Source of the DNA: Paraphoma chrysanthemicola
Taxonomy: Eukaryota > Ascomycota > Dothideomycetes > Pleosporales > Phaeosphaeriaceae
Reading direction: 5' to 3'
DNA length: 64,000 nucleotides
Assembly (NCBI GenBank): GCA_020744225.1
Contig: JAGMWG010000014.1
Location: forward strand, 682,001 to 746,000
The position numbers and the translations under genes are program-made. The notes beneath the pieces were generated by a model. It was not told the origin of the DNA and made no database searches. It saw only the letters and a program-made list of their open reading frames with translations. Positions 1-10,894 of the stretch are shown here, piece by piece. Each line of letters begins with the position of its first letter. Position 1 is the stretch's first letter.

Positions 1-873
1 GGTATTGGTGAACCAGGTGGTGACTTGTTTCTCGGTAATTCCGCATTGCTGGGCAAGAGTACGCTTGACCTCCGGACTGGGATATGGGTCGTCACGATGT
101 TCTCTGAGCCAGGCTCTGAGACCGTGCAATGCGTGCTGTGGGAGCTTGGTTGGACGCTTGGCGCAAGACCTTCTGACCGTGGAAGGGCAGCACGGTGAGC
201 TCGGAGACAAAAGCTTTGGATCTCTAGCACAAGAAGAACAAGCGGAGGCCAGTTTCGGGTCGATAGACTGTGCGAGTTCGCAAGCGGAGCATCTAGTCTT
301 ACTCTGTCGTGCTGAGGACAGCTCGAGCCGTGAGCTCTTGGGTATTTCCAGTCGAGGTACAACTAGTTTGGGCTTTGGCTTTGTGTTTGTGACGTGCAGC
401 ATCTCAGGACGGATACATTCTCGGTATTGACAACCATTGCATTTTGTGCCTTGTCCTGGATTTGTGATGCACCAGAACTGGCACGTGACACAATATGCTG
501 AGTCATCGCCCTGTGTTGGAAGAGGTAGGTGACCGGTCGAGGATTCCTTCGCTGTGAAGACATTGACTTTGGTAACGACAGGGTCGATTGGTGATTGTGA
601 GCGTCTCAAGCGGAGCTGGTCCTCAACGTGTACGTTCCAAAAAGCACTGATGCCGAGGCCAACTGAGTGTTGCGATGTATTCGAAAGGGTCTGAGTGGGT
701 GATGATGTTGGCTGAGGCACGTTAGCTTCTGTTAACCACAGAGCGCTGACGAGAGCGGAATCGCGCACCTGATAGGGCTCGTCGTCCTCCAAGGTATTCG
801 ATCCATAGCCTGAGTCGAAGGACCATATGCTCGCAGCCTTCGACTTTGGCGCGATATCGTTTGGTGAAAGCAT
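1..873 (-). CDS. KN (TALE) homeodomain transcription factor, 3' end cut by window edge
   Basis: An open minus-strand frame starts at ATG 871-873 and runs off the left edge (291 codons visible). The last 50 or so residues are a KN-type homeodomain: a LPxHALHxLRAWLREH-like first helix, a DDPYPSPE loop and a recognition helix ending KQVTTWFTNT, where W-F-x-N is the DNA-contact signature. The DPYP loop is typical of TALE/KN proteins, which have three extra loop residues. Upstream are two cysteine clusters (about residues 128-157 and 195-217, CxxC spacings) that could bind zinc, and an N-terminal SIWSFDSGYGS segment of a kind I associate with ascomycete homeodomain/zinc-finger regulators. The frame stays open about 100 nt above the ATG, but 871 is the first ATG. 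The protein is expected to be nuclear and DNA-binding. Its targets cannot be told from sequence. The C-terminus, where C2H2 fingers often follow, is outside the window. Confidence 0.85.
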   Translation of the reverse strand, partial: MLSPNDIAPKSKAASIWSFDSGYGSNTLEDDEPYQVRDSALVSALWLTEANVPQPTSSPTQTLSNTSQHSVGLGISAFWNVHVEDQLRLRRSQSPIDPVVTKVNVFTAKESSTGHLPLPTQGDDSAYCVTCQFWCITNPGQGTKCNGCQYRECIRPEMLHVTNTKPKPKLVVPRLEIPKSSRLELSSARQSKTRCSACELAQSIDPKLASACSSCARDPKLLSPSSPCCPSTVRRSCAKRPTKLPQHALHGLRAWLREHRDDPYPSPEVKRTLAQQCGITEKQVTTWFTNT

Positions 874-2549
874 GATTGATGAGTGGAGGATCGCGCGTCC
901 ACCACTATGAGTGGTTGATGTTGCTTGGTGCGTCCGGTGAAGCTGTCGATGAACACTGGGACCGAGAAGCAAGCGAGAGGGTCATCCCGTACATATTCCA
1001 ATCGTGGTGCAGGGTCATACCCAATGCTACCCATCTTGAGTTAGAGGGTGTCTGTGGCTGTCGGCCTCTTGGTTGTACGCCTCAAATCGTGGCGCCGTAG
1101 AGGTGATTGGTTGTGGGTTATTCTCAGCTGCTGACGACGTCGTCTATGCACCTGCGCCTCAGGCCAACCTTGATCTATCCCGAGCTTAACCTCTTACAGA
1201 GAGTGGGGTCCAAGATCGTGACCTCGTACCAACCACTTTTGTCGTGGGCGCTTACACCCTGTGGCGGTGTGCAAAGCTGAGAATAATGTCCATGCGAAAT
1301 GGCGGTGCAGGTGCTCGCCCGGAACCAAGACGCACCGTGAACAGACCTGCGGTTCTTGCGGGAAGGAAGGTTGATCGTTCTAGACGGATTCCTGCGGCTC
1401 TGCGCATCCTGGAGAATGAGCAGTTTGACGTCATGTGTTTAGATGGTTGTTTGAAGTTGCTTGCTGGCAGGCTGTGGTGGGGCCGATTTGGCGGTCGTGA
1501 CGCGCAAGCTGGCCGTCGATGTCTCCCTCATGTTTACTGAGTTGCTTGAGGCCCCCGTGCTGCAATACAGTGAAGACGTCTGCCCTGCCGCCTTGCCATA
1601 TTCTCAAGGAGCATTCAAGCAAGATGCTTGTCACCATACGTGGTGTACTTTCGAGTTGCCTGATGTTCGCGTGCCCGCGCATCAGATCACTCCGGGAGAT
1701 GGCCAGAGAGAACGCACATCACCGAACCTACCACCACCAAACCACTGTTCTCCTAGTCCAAGAACCCAAGCCCAAGCACCTTCTCCCACACACTCAATCC
1801 CCGTAAACCTTCCGTATCTCCACCTTGTCTCCGACAATCATGCAGCGAAGCGGTGTGCAACATCTTCCCAAGCCAGTGGTGGCTGTGCACGACGCTAGCT
1901 CGGGATCTAGCCTCCACCACACCAGGGCATGCGCCCAGCCTTGCTCCCGTTCCCGTCGCTGACGACATCACGTTCATGCAATGCACGGTGTGGCTGGTGA
2001 ACATGCGGAATTGGCCGTCGATGGGATTCTGGATGATAGGACGACGTTGTCGCGAAACTTGTGAGTTGTTGGGTACATACTAGCCGCCTAGTTGATAAAG
2101 CACGGGTGGTGTACAGTAATGGGAAAGTTTGAAAGCGCAACTTCGGTTATATGACAATGCTCCTTGTCGATGTGGCACACGCTCGAGTGATGAGAAGAAT
2201 AACTTGAGGTTATTCAATTTAGCTGACGTGCCGCACCTATGCTTGGAAATGCGCAACGCGCCTAAAGATGGATGAATGCTGGAATACCTAGTTTTTGTTC
2301 GCCGTGCGAGTACGCTAACCGCAGCGTCTACGGCGTACCGTCCGCTTCATGCAAAGTGTCAATGCCATATATCGTCGTCCACCGTTCCCTCGCCTCTATA
2401 TGCAGTTCCTAACCCCCTGTTGAGCGCAGTGACACGCTTGCGATGGCTGTCGTTGTAATCGTTGAGCCTTCCAAATGGCTCCTTCTATGGCGCGACATCG
2501 TCCCTGGTTCCGTATTCTGTCGTTTCATCTAGCAGCTCCTTACATGACT
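874..2549. other. Intergenic, upstream of both edge gene and beyond PAS-kinase stop
   Basis: About 1.7 kb with only short overlapping ORFs on both strands, none showing a recognisable domain or consistent splice signals. It probably holds the 5' leader and promoter of the homeodomain gene and the 3' untranslated region of the kinase gene. I see no repeat, tRNA or other feature in it. Confidence 0.5.
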
Positions 2550-5500
2550 TCACCCCTCGCCCTCCCCAGCACCTCCACTACACCACGGATGCTCGAGGAC
2601 TTGACTGATGGTGATGCGCTTCTCGACGTCGCGATCAAGCATCAATCGCACGAGATCAATGCTCTCCTCGCTCATCACCCACGGAACACGCAGATCGTGG
2701 TCCATGATCTCGTCGATACTATAGAACGGATTTTCCTTGTAGATGATGGTATAGAGTAAAATCCCCAGGGCCCAGACATCCTGCTCTTTACCGCGGTAGG
2801 AGCGTCCGGCAAGGACTTCTGGTGCAGCATAGTCTAGGTGAAAGGTCAGTAATGATGTCCGTAAAGTCAGGCAAATGTAACGTACCGATAGTGCCTACGA
2901 AAACGTCAAAAGGCCCGCTCTTGATGTACGCCGCGCTTCCAAAGTCGATGAGCTTGATATTGCCCTCGCCATCCAGCACCACGTTCTCGTCCTTGATGTC
3001 GCGATGCACGACCTTTGCTTTCGTATGCAGATGATGTATCGCTTCGGCTACTTGCACGAATATCTTCCGACACTCTTTCTCTTCCATGTTGACGCGAAGC
3101 TCGATGTAGTCAAACAAGTCCATGCCAGGCAGGCCATGTGGCACCATCTCAATGTAGTAGTTCACGTCGTCTTCGAAGAAGTCGGACATCTCGACAATGT
3201 TTGGGTGCTTGAAGCCGTCTCTTCGAAGGTAATCGAGCACATGAATTTCGAGCGGCACGGTCCCGAGGCGCCGATCTCGCGTCCAGGTGTCGACCAAAAT
3301 GCGACGCTTCGTGACGTACTTGATCACGACCTTCTTGCTGCTGTTTTTCTTGAAGCGACAGAGCTTGACTTGGCCGTACGCACCTTGACCCATCTCTTCG
3401 AGCACTACAAAATCATTGATCGTCTTCTTCGTAGGAGGCTCCTCTTTCTTCGCTGGCACGGGTGGCGGAGCCATCGATACTTGCGGTTCTTTTTGAGTGT
3501 CAGGTCGAGCGGCGCCTTGCAACTGCTTGGTCAACAGTGATACGTGCGCTGTTCCGGATGAGGAGTTGGAGTGATCAGAGAGTGGCTCTTCGGAGACGTT
3601 GAGGTTCGACTGTCCAGGTGAAGGTTGTCGTGGCGGTGTCCCAGGTCGTGACAGCATAGGAGTCACAAAACCGATCCCATGGTTTGCAGCATGTAGCTGC
3701 CTGGAGTATGTTATCCACAACGCGTACACCAGCTCAGGACCCTTCGCTGGCCTCGTTGGCGCGTCCTCTTCTTCAATAACATCTTCGTCAAAGCGTGGCG
3801 TCTTCTCACTCTTCACCACCCGCATTTGCACATCCACCATTATTTCCGACCCATCGCGGTGAAGCGCAGGTAGACCGCTCGGTCTTAAGAAAATTGCAGC
3901 CGCGTCTGCGCTTCCTTCCCGCATAGCAAGCAGTGCACGCGCCCGTCGGAAGCTGTGCTCGGGAATGACTATTCCGTCGACCAGCTCGATCTTATCTTCG
4001 TCCGTCATCACGTGTAATATCTTATCGAAAGCCGGAATTAGTTTGCTCACGTGGACGCCTTCGGGTCGCGGCTGCCCGAAAAGTGCAGATGAGAAGACGG
4101 CGTTGGAGCTTGTGACTGTGAGATCGGATGCGGAAAGAACGATGATGCCCGCAATGTGCGGAAAGCTAGAAACGCGGAACGTAGGCTCGCCTGGCAAGGC
4201 TTCTACTGTCACCGGGATGTTGATGCTGTTTGACGTCCTCGCCGTGTAGCTGAGAGTATCTGCAATCTCATCGTAGTCCAGCGCACCGGTATTGGTACCC
4301 TTCAAGCGCGGTATTCCTGGAAGTAACCGCTTGAGGTCCATTCCGCGACGTAATCGATCGCTCCCAAAGACTGCTTCCATGGCGCCCCATCCCTTGGACA
4401 CGCACCCGACCTCGTCGACGTTGATGTAGACGACATCTTCAGCAATCTCTTCCATGACCCAAATCAGGCCGCCTCGCTTCTCCTTGACCCACAAGCTCGC
4501 AGATCCAGTTGCACCATTTCGCTTTTGAATTGGGATTACATCGCCACATAGCAAGACGCCTCTTGACCCTTTCGACTCGTGATTCAGCTTGCCAGTCTTC
4601 TTCGCATTGTAGTACGACGACCCACTGCCGTCGTCGGTCTTGGCCTTTCTCGACGCTGTGACGCGTGACGAGGGTTTACTTAACAGTCGTGCCGTGACTC
4701 CACTGCCGACTTTCAAGTTCGATGCAGGAGCTGCTGCCGTTCGCGAACCAGTAATGTCTTTGGGTGTTCTCGACCCACTCTCGGGATTCCTGAGCTTCTC
4801 CTCAAGCCACTTCCTGCGATCCTCCCGAACAACTTCTAGTATTCCCAGCTTTCGGACCTCAGCTCTGGTCACGCCGAACACCAAGCAGGCGAGGTCATTT
4901 GCGGAAGTGATGGTCCACGGTGACTCGGCGCCGGTGGTGAAGATGGCTTGGGCGGCTGGAGTGTACCTGCTACCATGGCCGTGTGGCGCTGAGCCTGCAG
5001 AATGCGGACCTGGGACGTGGTTGAAGCTCGGAGGAACGTTGGGTACGGATGCAGGAGACACAACGTGGGTGATCTGCCCTTGGTCGCCTACCGAGTACGG
5101 CTGTGCGAGCACATCGTTGAGTTGGCTTTGTATTGTGAGTGGCGCTACGTCTGTGAGCGTGCGCTTGAGGGCAGCACGTTGGGGTCGTCGAGCGGGTGGT
5201 GGAGATGCTTCTCGTGTGGGTGCACTGGAAGACTCAGAAAGGAACTCGGTGCTCGGGGTGCTCAGTGTTTCTACGACACTGCTGCTCGAATCTGCAATGT
5301 CGGTGGTAGTTGCGCGGTGCACGGGTGGTCGGGAAGCCTCGAGCATGCTCTCCGGACTCTCTGCACGGCTGGCAAGGAAGCCCTTTTCGAACAAGTTCTC
5401 GCCCGACATGTCTGCGGGCCCCGTGATGGGACCGAGTGCGCCCAGGCCGTGAGCCCCAGCTCCCTCGTGTCCTATCAGGTTTGCCCTGCTCAGCAGCTCC

Positions 5501-6195
5501 ATCATACTCTGCACTTCCTGATCACCACTCAGCTTGGCCTGAGCATTCGCTATCCCCGGGTTCGTGGCGGCCCAGCCTAGGCGATCCCGCATAAAGTCTA
5601 TTGAGCGCTTCAGCACATTCTGGCGGTTGTGAATGAACTCCTCCGACTGCGTCGCAAATGAAAAGGAGTGCAGCGACTCGGAAGGGAAGCGTGAGAGGTC
5701 CTCGCCGAAGGCAAACGTCGGCGACCCGGGGGCGGAGGGCGCAGCGTCGGATGGATGGCGTGAGACGGGCGGGGTCGCGATGTTCAGCGAGACGGCTCGC
5801 TGCGTCGATGGAGGCAGCCGTGAGCCCTGCTGCTGGCGAATGCGGCGGAGGCCCGATGCTCCCATGCCGTGCTCATGTTCGGGCAGGATGGGCGACCTGG
5901 AGACATGTGTCAGCCACATTCAGCACTTCGCCCGCCCATGGCCGTCATTCCACCCCGGAGTACTCAGGCGCCATACTAACCTCGCCATGCGGTCCAGCTG
6001 GCCGGCATCGATGCTCATGCGCTTGGCCGTGTCTATGACGGGCAGGCCGCGCGACTGGGACAGCAGGTTGGAGGTGCTCTTGTTCTTGACCAGCGAGACA
6101 TATTCGGGCGCCGAGCGTTGCTGCGACAGGGCTTCGAAGTGGGGTTCTTCTGGTGGGGAGGCTGGCGGGGTGAGCGTGTCAGCGAGCGAGCCCAT
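2550..6195 (-). CDS. psk1: PAS-domain serine/threonine protein kinase (PSK/PASK family)
   Basis: Predicted join of 5981-6195, 2886-5896 and 2550-2833 gives 1169 residues. The C-terminal kinase domain (about 897-1160) has the glycine loop GQGAYGQV, the lysine in VIKYV, catalytic HRDIKDEN, DFG and, after the last intron, TIDYAAPE. The activation segment is split by the 52-nt intron and only reads through when spliced, which supports that border. A PAS-like segment lies near residue 395-500 (ITSANDLACLVFGV) and a second weaker one near 640-700. The remaining N-terminal part is Ser/Pro-rich and low complexity. PAS kinases sense metabolic state and phosphorylate UDP-glucose pyrophosphorylase and translation factors in yeast, linking carbon status to glycogen and cell-wall glucan synthesis. 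The start at 6193-6195 gives a natural N-terminus (MGSLADTLTPP) and precedes the first intron (84 nt). An upstream in-frame ATG exists but lies in a tandem GCAGT run and looks like leader. Confidence 0.9.
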
Positions 6196-7739
6196 GTGAA
6201 GCGCGAGCAGTGCAGTGCAGTGCAGTGCAGTCCGACAATTGCGGATGGGCAGGACAGGGTCTTTGTTGAGGAGATATGCAGGTGCAATGGCTCGGCACAG
6301 CACTCTTCTCGGCGTGAGAGAAACTTAAGGTTCATGGCTTTGGCTTTGGCGAGCGGTGAGGCGTGCCATCATGCCCGCTCTTGCCCGCAGTAGGACGGGC
6401 GGAGAGGCGGAGAGGCGGCGGTGGAGCGTGACAGGCGTCGCAGAGGGGTGGTGGTCAGAAGACAGCTGCTTACCATCGTGTGGCCCGCTCATTCCCTGAC
6501 GCGTGCGAGCGCCTGTTCCCAGGCCGAGTGACTGCTGGCTCGGATCGGGCAGGCGGCGGCGCGGACGACGGCGGGCGGCGAGAGGGGATGCTGTCCTCGG
6601 TGCACTGGGGCGTGTACACTGAAAGGCGCGTCACTCGAGCGGGCGTCGCTTCTGGGGTACGAGACGAGGTGCGTGGGCGGGTGTTGTAAAGGGTCTGGCG
6701 GGGGTCTCCGCTACGAGGGCTGCTTGAGGGAGGGCTGGCGCTTCAGCTGCGGCACTCGATGAACACGGGGGCGTAGGCGATGTGGAACGGCGGCATATGC
6801 TGGCACTACAGGAAGACAAAACGGGACAATGCAATTGAAGGAGGGGAGACTACTAGACTGCGCGGCCACGCGAACCGACTTGAGACGGAGAGTCTTTGCA
6901 TCGCCAGCCCACGTTCTGCCCCGCACAGGCCTCCGGTCCAAGCCCCGTCTCCAGGCTGTATGCGTCTTAGATCTCACAGCATCGCACGCAGACAAAGCAC
7001 AACGGGCCGACCCCAGATTGCACATGCCATCATGGCCTCCAGCAGAGAGCCGCCATGTGCGACAGGACACAAGGCGGTTGTGCACCTGATCCCGCCATGC
7101 TGGAGGCACGCCGTTCACTCCTCTGGCCTGTCCCTGTGCCACATCATGACCGTCCCTGATGCCAACAACTGCATTTCAATGCCGACGAGTACCCGCTAGC
7201 AATCTCGCATGTGCTGCTATGCCGCGTTTGCCAACCATTGAGGAAACTCTTGCGCCCCGCCAATCCGCCCGAAGCCGCTGTCCATTGCCAGTGCCCTCAA
7301 CACGGTGGCAACAGTTCGTGGCCAGCTCATCAAGACGTGCAGACTGCAGGGCCTTTGAGTCCAGATTTTTGATCTTTGATTCGAATTACTTTTTTCATGC
7401 ATGTGCTGCTGCGGACCAGACCGTTTTTTATAGCTCCGCGTTCCCCGCCACTAGCTATTGGCCGAGTGTCATTCACCCGTAGACTGCTGTGGACTGCAAT
7501 TTTTTGTTGATGGGATGGTGCTGAAGGCCCTTGCACACGTTCGTAACTTTGGTACAAACTCCATAAAGTATTGAAGACCTCCAAGATGCCGCATTGGGGA
7601 CTTCATCATGACTTTGACGGCGTTTGAGTATATCCGCGCTGCAAACATCTCAATATCCTATTGGTGGCGGCAAGGTGCATCACAACCTGTTCATGCATAC
7701 ACGTCGCAGTGCACATCGGACGATCAACATTCACTATCC
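6196..7739. other. Long 5' region of the PAS kinase gene, no gene seen
   Basis: About 1.5 kb between the kinase start and the stop of the next minus-strand gene. It begins with a short tandem run of GCAGT at about 6207-6231, which would lie in the kinase leader. The remaining ORFs are short and overlap on opposite strands with no domain. A long, structured leader would suit a regulated kinase, but the sequence does not prove this. Confidence 0.45.
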
Positions 7740-9388
7740 TCAGCGCTGCCGGAGTGTGTCTTTGTGCTGATTCCAGAAGTTGCGACACCCTGATCATAGT
7801 CAGCATAAGCTCCAGGGTTGTTCGCAGCGCCTTCTCAGCACTTGCCTCGATGCATGTTGACTTGATCAATCCACCATTCCCCAAAACTGTCGTCGAGTTC
7901 CATGTCTGCAGGAGTGACTCGCTCTTCTCTCTTCAGCCCGCACATCATACATGGCTGTCGTGCAGGTATGCCTCCCTCTGCCTGTTTCAATGTCTTCACT
8001 GGCATCGCCTCCTGCAAATCTGGGCCACGTCCAAGAGTGCCAGCTTTGATCTGGTTGATGCCAGACAAGACATGTCGCAGTCGCCCCACCTGCTCTTTCC
8101 AAGCCCTCACTACGTCCGAAACCTCCCTTTCCTCTTTCAGGTTCTCGCCCTTATCGATGCCGGAAAGCTTCATGCCAGACGTTGCTCGCGATGACGCAGG
8201 ACCAATCCGCATACCTTGAGACAAGTGCTGGTCTCGCTTCCAGCGTAATTTCCGGCCAGCTATGATATGTGCAGCCACGTTAGCGAGGATGAGATAGCCT
8301 TGCAGATAGGCAATAGTTGCTGGCTCCGCCATAAGTTTGTTGCGCATTGGAAGTGGTTGAGCAGCCATAGGCTTGAACAGCTTCTCCTGAGCATCTGCAA
8401 AAAGCGAAGGAAAGAGGGAGAGCAGGACGCCGGGCGGTGGTACGTTGGTCGGTGGCAGTTCTCCAGGCCGTGCATCTTCCGATGTGGGCGAGACAATGGG
8501 CAGAGACGTAAATATTCCGCTAGGAGCGGCTACAGGTTTTACAGGCTCGGACTTCGTCGTTGCGCTTGTTGGGCCTTTCGTAGGAATGGATGCTTCCCAA
8601 TCATCAAAAGTTTCCCACGAGTCGTCCTCCTTTGAAGCTGGTGCTATTGTTGATCCTACTTTCGGCTGTGATGTAGTCGTGACACCAAAGCCGCCAACTA
8701 GACTTTTCTTTCTTCTTGATGGACTTTTTGAAGTCCGATCCAAAGAGACGCCCTCGCGTTCACTGGATGCAGGAGGCTTAGGCTGGGACACGCTCAGTTC
8801 TCCAAGCAAATCCACTAGAGCCGAGGAATTAGTCGTGGGTGGAGGCGGCCTTCTTTCGTCACCGCCGCCCTCAAAGTCGCCAAAGTCATCATCCTCGATC
8901 ACATCTTCGGCATCAAAGAGGACGCTCGGATCGGCGGACTTTTTGGCTTTGATGATCGGCGCTCGTTGCCATGTTTGCTGATCTGGTTGAGTCGATTGTT
9001 GCAAGACGAATGCAAAAGAGTCCTGCGTCGATGCCGCGGGTCTTTGCGGTATGCTCAGATGCTGGGCTGCGGGCGCTGGCGGAGTTGAGAACCCAAACAG
9101 GTCTGGCTGTGCAGGTGGTGCTTGCTGGGTCGTTGAGCTCTCGCCTTCAAAGTCGCCCCAATCATCCTGATCATCGCTCGCTATAGCAGGTGTTGAAGTG
9201 GGTGCAAAGCTCGGAAAGTGCTGCTGGGGTGGCGGCGGTTGCGCTTGAGCCACAGGCGCTGGTGGTGGTGTATTGAAGCTGTCGAAGAAGCTGAAATCTG
9301 ACAATGGCGCGGCCGGCTTTGCAGTCGCTGACTGCGGCTGATCAGAGCTCGTGTCCGCGGCAAATTCTGCAAAGAGATCCGCAGACAT
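7740..9388 (-). CDS. Conserved fungal WGDFEG-motif protein, Ppk6-like; predicted GC-AG terminal intron
   Basis: Predicted join of 7846-9388 and 7740-7789, 530 residues. The N-terminal two thirds is Pro/Gln/Ser-rich with repeated acidic aromatic motifs (DDWGDFEG, DDDFGDFEG, DSWETFDDWE), like the adaptor-ear binding motifs of clathrin accessory proteins. The C-terminal third is the conserved part: LLSLFPSLFADAQEKLFKP, a helical AYLQGYLILANVAAHIIAGRKLRWKRD segment, then a CMMCGLKREERV zinc-knuckle-like stretch and GEWWIDQ. I recall this architecture from proteins often annotated Ppk6, though no kinase motifs are present. Continuing the exon reaches a stop soon after GEWWIDQ. Splicing a 56-nt intron with a GCAAGT donor, internal GCTGAC branch site and ATCAG acceptor adds CRNFWNQHKDTLRQR, which restores the expected C-terminus. 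The start MSADLF at 9388 is preferred over an upstream in-frame ATG that yields an unlike Arg/Gly-rich extension. A membrane-traffic role is an inference. Confidence 0.75.
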
Positions 9389-9704
9389 TACTGCACGGGT
9401 AGGGAATGTCAAGAAGTGTGATGATGTTGTTTGACCGAAGTTGCGGTCGCGCCTTGCTCCTGACTCGCGGGCGCCGGCTGTGCCACACCCGCTCCAACCG
9501 CTCTTCCCTTCCGGCGTTGCTGGTCTACAGGAAGATACCGACACACAAAACAATATGGGCTACACAGAAAGTCGAAAGCATTGTTGTGATGGGCTATGAA
9601 TTGGTATTAGCCTGGATCCTCTCAATACACGCCTGGCTTTTCCCTTTTTAGAGTCACATTTGGTTTTTTCACTCCCATCGATCTACCTTTCTTCGATTCA
9701 CACA

Positions 9705-10589
9705 ATGCCGCCCCTGTTATCTACTTCTCCACCACCTCCAACCTTCACACCGGCCTCTATTGTCGATCTCTCCACTAAAATATGCGTCATCTCATCCCTC
9801 AACCCAAGCACTCTGCATCTCGCCAGGTTCCTCTACAGCCTCCACGCGACAGTCTACCTTGGTTGCCCTTCCTTGCCTACCTTCAACTCTGCAATATATA
9901 AGCTACGAAAATCATGTCCCGACTCAACGGGCAGTCTCAAGCCATTTCTATTCGACGCCGCAGCTCCGGAAACCATCGAAAATGCTGTGCAGCAGTTCTC
10001 GCAACAGGAATGGCGCCTTAATATGCTATTCCTCAGCGTTAATGGTGGTGACTTGCTTGTCGCATTTGCACTCGCCACACTTCTTTCTCCCGTATTGCAC
10101 AAGACAGCAAGTCAATTCTGTCATCCTAATCCCTCTATTCGGGTCATCTGGATCACGCCATCGTCATCAGACCGGAGCACCACTGATGATGTCTATCTCC
10201 TTGCAGATGCGTTCGCACACCTCCCACTGCCATCGATAAGCATGCAGGAAGACCAGTACGCGCACACCCTACCAAACAGCAACCCCTCTGGCGTTCAGCA
10301 TGTATGTGTGACTGCTGAGCTGGGGCAATCGAAGTTGCAGCGCTCAATGCGACGGTTCGTGCCAGCTGTGTTTAATGACGAGCTGGAAAAATCAGCGTGT
10401 ACGTTGTTGTATGCGGCTCTGGGGCCGGATGTGAGGAGTCGAGATTGGGTGGTGCCGTGGGGAAGGAAGGGTGTGGTACCAGAGTTTGTGAGAGAGGGTG
10501 CTGCGAGGACGAATGGAAAGGTAGAGCCTAGCAGTGCGAGCTTATATGCGCTTCATGAGACCTGCTTGACACGACACTTAGGCAGGTAG
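9705..10589 (+). CDS. Divergent short-chain dehydrogenase-like protein, probably catalytically inactive
   Basis: A single-exon ORF of 294 codons. Its start is ATG 9705 (context CACAATGCC), 45 nt inside a longer in-frame ORF. The chain follows the fold order of fungal SDRs: a beta strand ICVISSL where TGxxxGIG should be, RFLYSLHATVYLGC resembling the RxLYxxGATVYIGCR strand, LFLSVNGG in place of NNAG, IRVIWITPSSS for the serine strand, then ELGQSKLQ at the YxxSK position and a DWVVPWG tail typical of the family. All three cofactor and catalytic signatures are changed: the glycine motif is absent, the asparagine motif altered, and the tyrosine of YxxxK is leucine while the lysine remains. It may be a pseudo-enzyme or a decaying paralogue. 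No stop or frameshift interrupts it. It sits tail to tail with eEF1A. Confidence 0.6.
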   Translation: MPPLLSTSPPPPTFTPASIVDLSTKICVISSLNPSTLHLARFLYSLHATVYLGCPSLPTFNSAIYKLRKSCPDSTGSLKPFLFDAAAPETIENAVQQFSQQEWRLNMLFLSVNGGDLLVAFALATLLSPVLHKTASQFCHPNPSIRVIWITPSSSDRSTTDDVYLLADAFAHLPLPSISMQEDQYAHTLPNSNPSGVQHVCVTAELGQSKLQRSMRRFVPAVFNDELEKSACTLLYAALGPDVRSRDWVVPWGRKGVVPEFVREGAARTNGKVEPSSASLYALHETCLTRHLGR

Positions 10590-10894
10590 CATGCAGGTAG
10601 CTAGCACGATCGATGATGGTCAGGCGTGTGGAGTAAGTGCAATATACGACACGACAGTATCGAATCATGCAGCGTCACGGTTAACATGAATACACACACG
10701 AGACACGATAGTTGTCCATCCATAACTTTCATTCAGATCATTGTGTGAAGTCTATGGAGGGACTACGCCAGGAACCCCAGATCGTTATGCATGATACGTT
10801 TCAAGAAGTCATCATAGCTTTTCCTAAGCCACCGCATCCCCAGGACCAGGTATCTAGAGAAAGGAGAGAAACAAGCCACCCGAGAAGAGTGCGC
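10590..10894. other. Convergent 3' intergenic space
   Basis: About 300 bp between the stops of the SDR-like gene (+) and eEF1A (-). No gene or structured element is seen, and it should contain both polyadenylation regions. Confidence 0.5.

Noticed and set aside
1461..1898. Plus ORF of 145 codons
   Set aside because: It uses a non-ATG start region, shows no domain and is overlapped by opposite-strand ORFs of similar length.
4640..5580. Plus ORFs of 270 and 192 codons
   Set aside because: Both are antisense shadows of the PAS-kinase coding exon.
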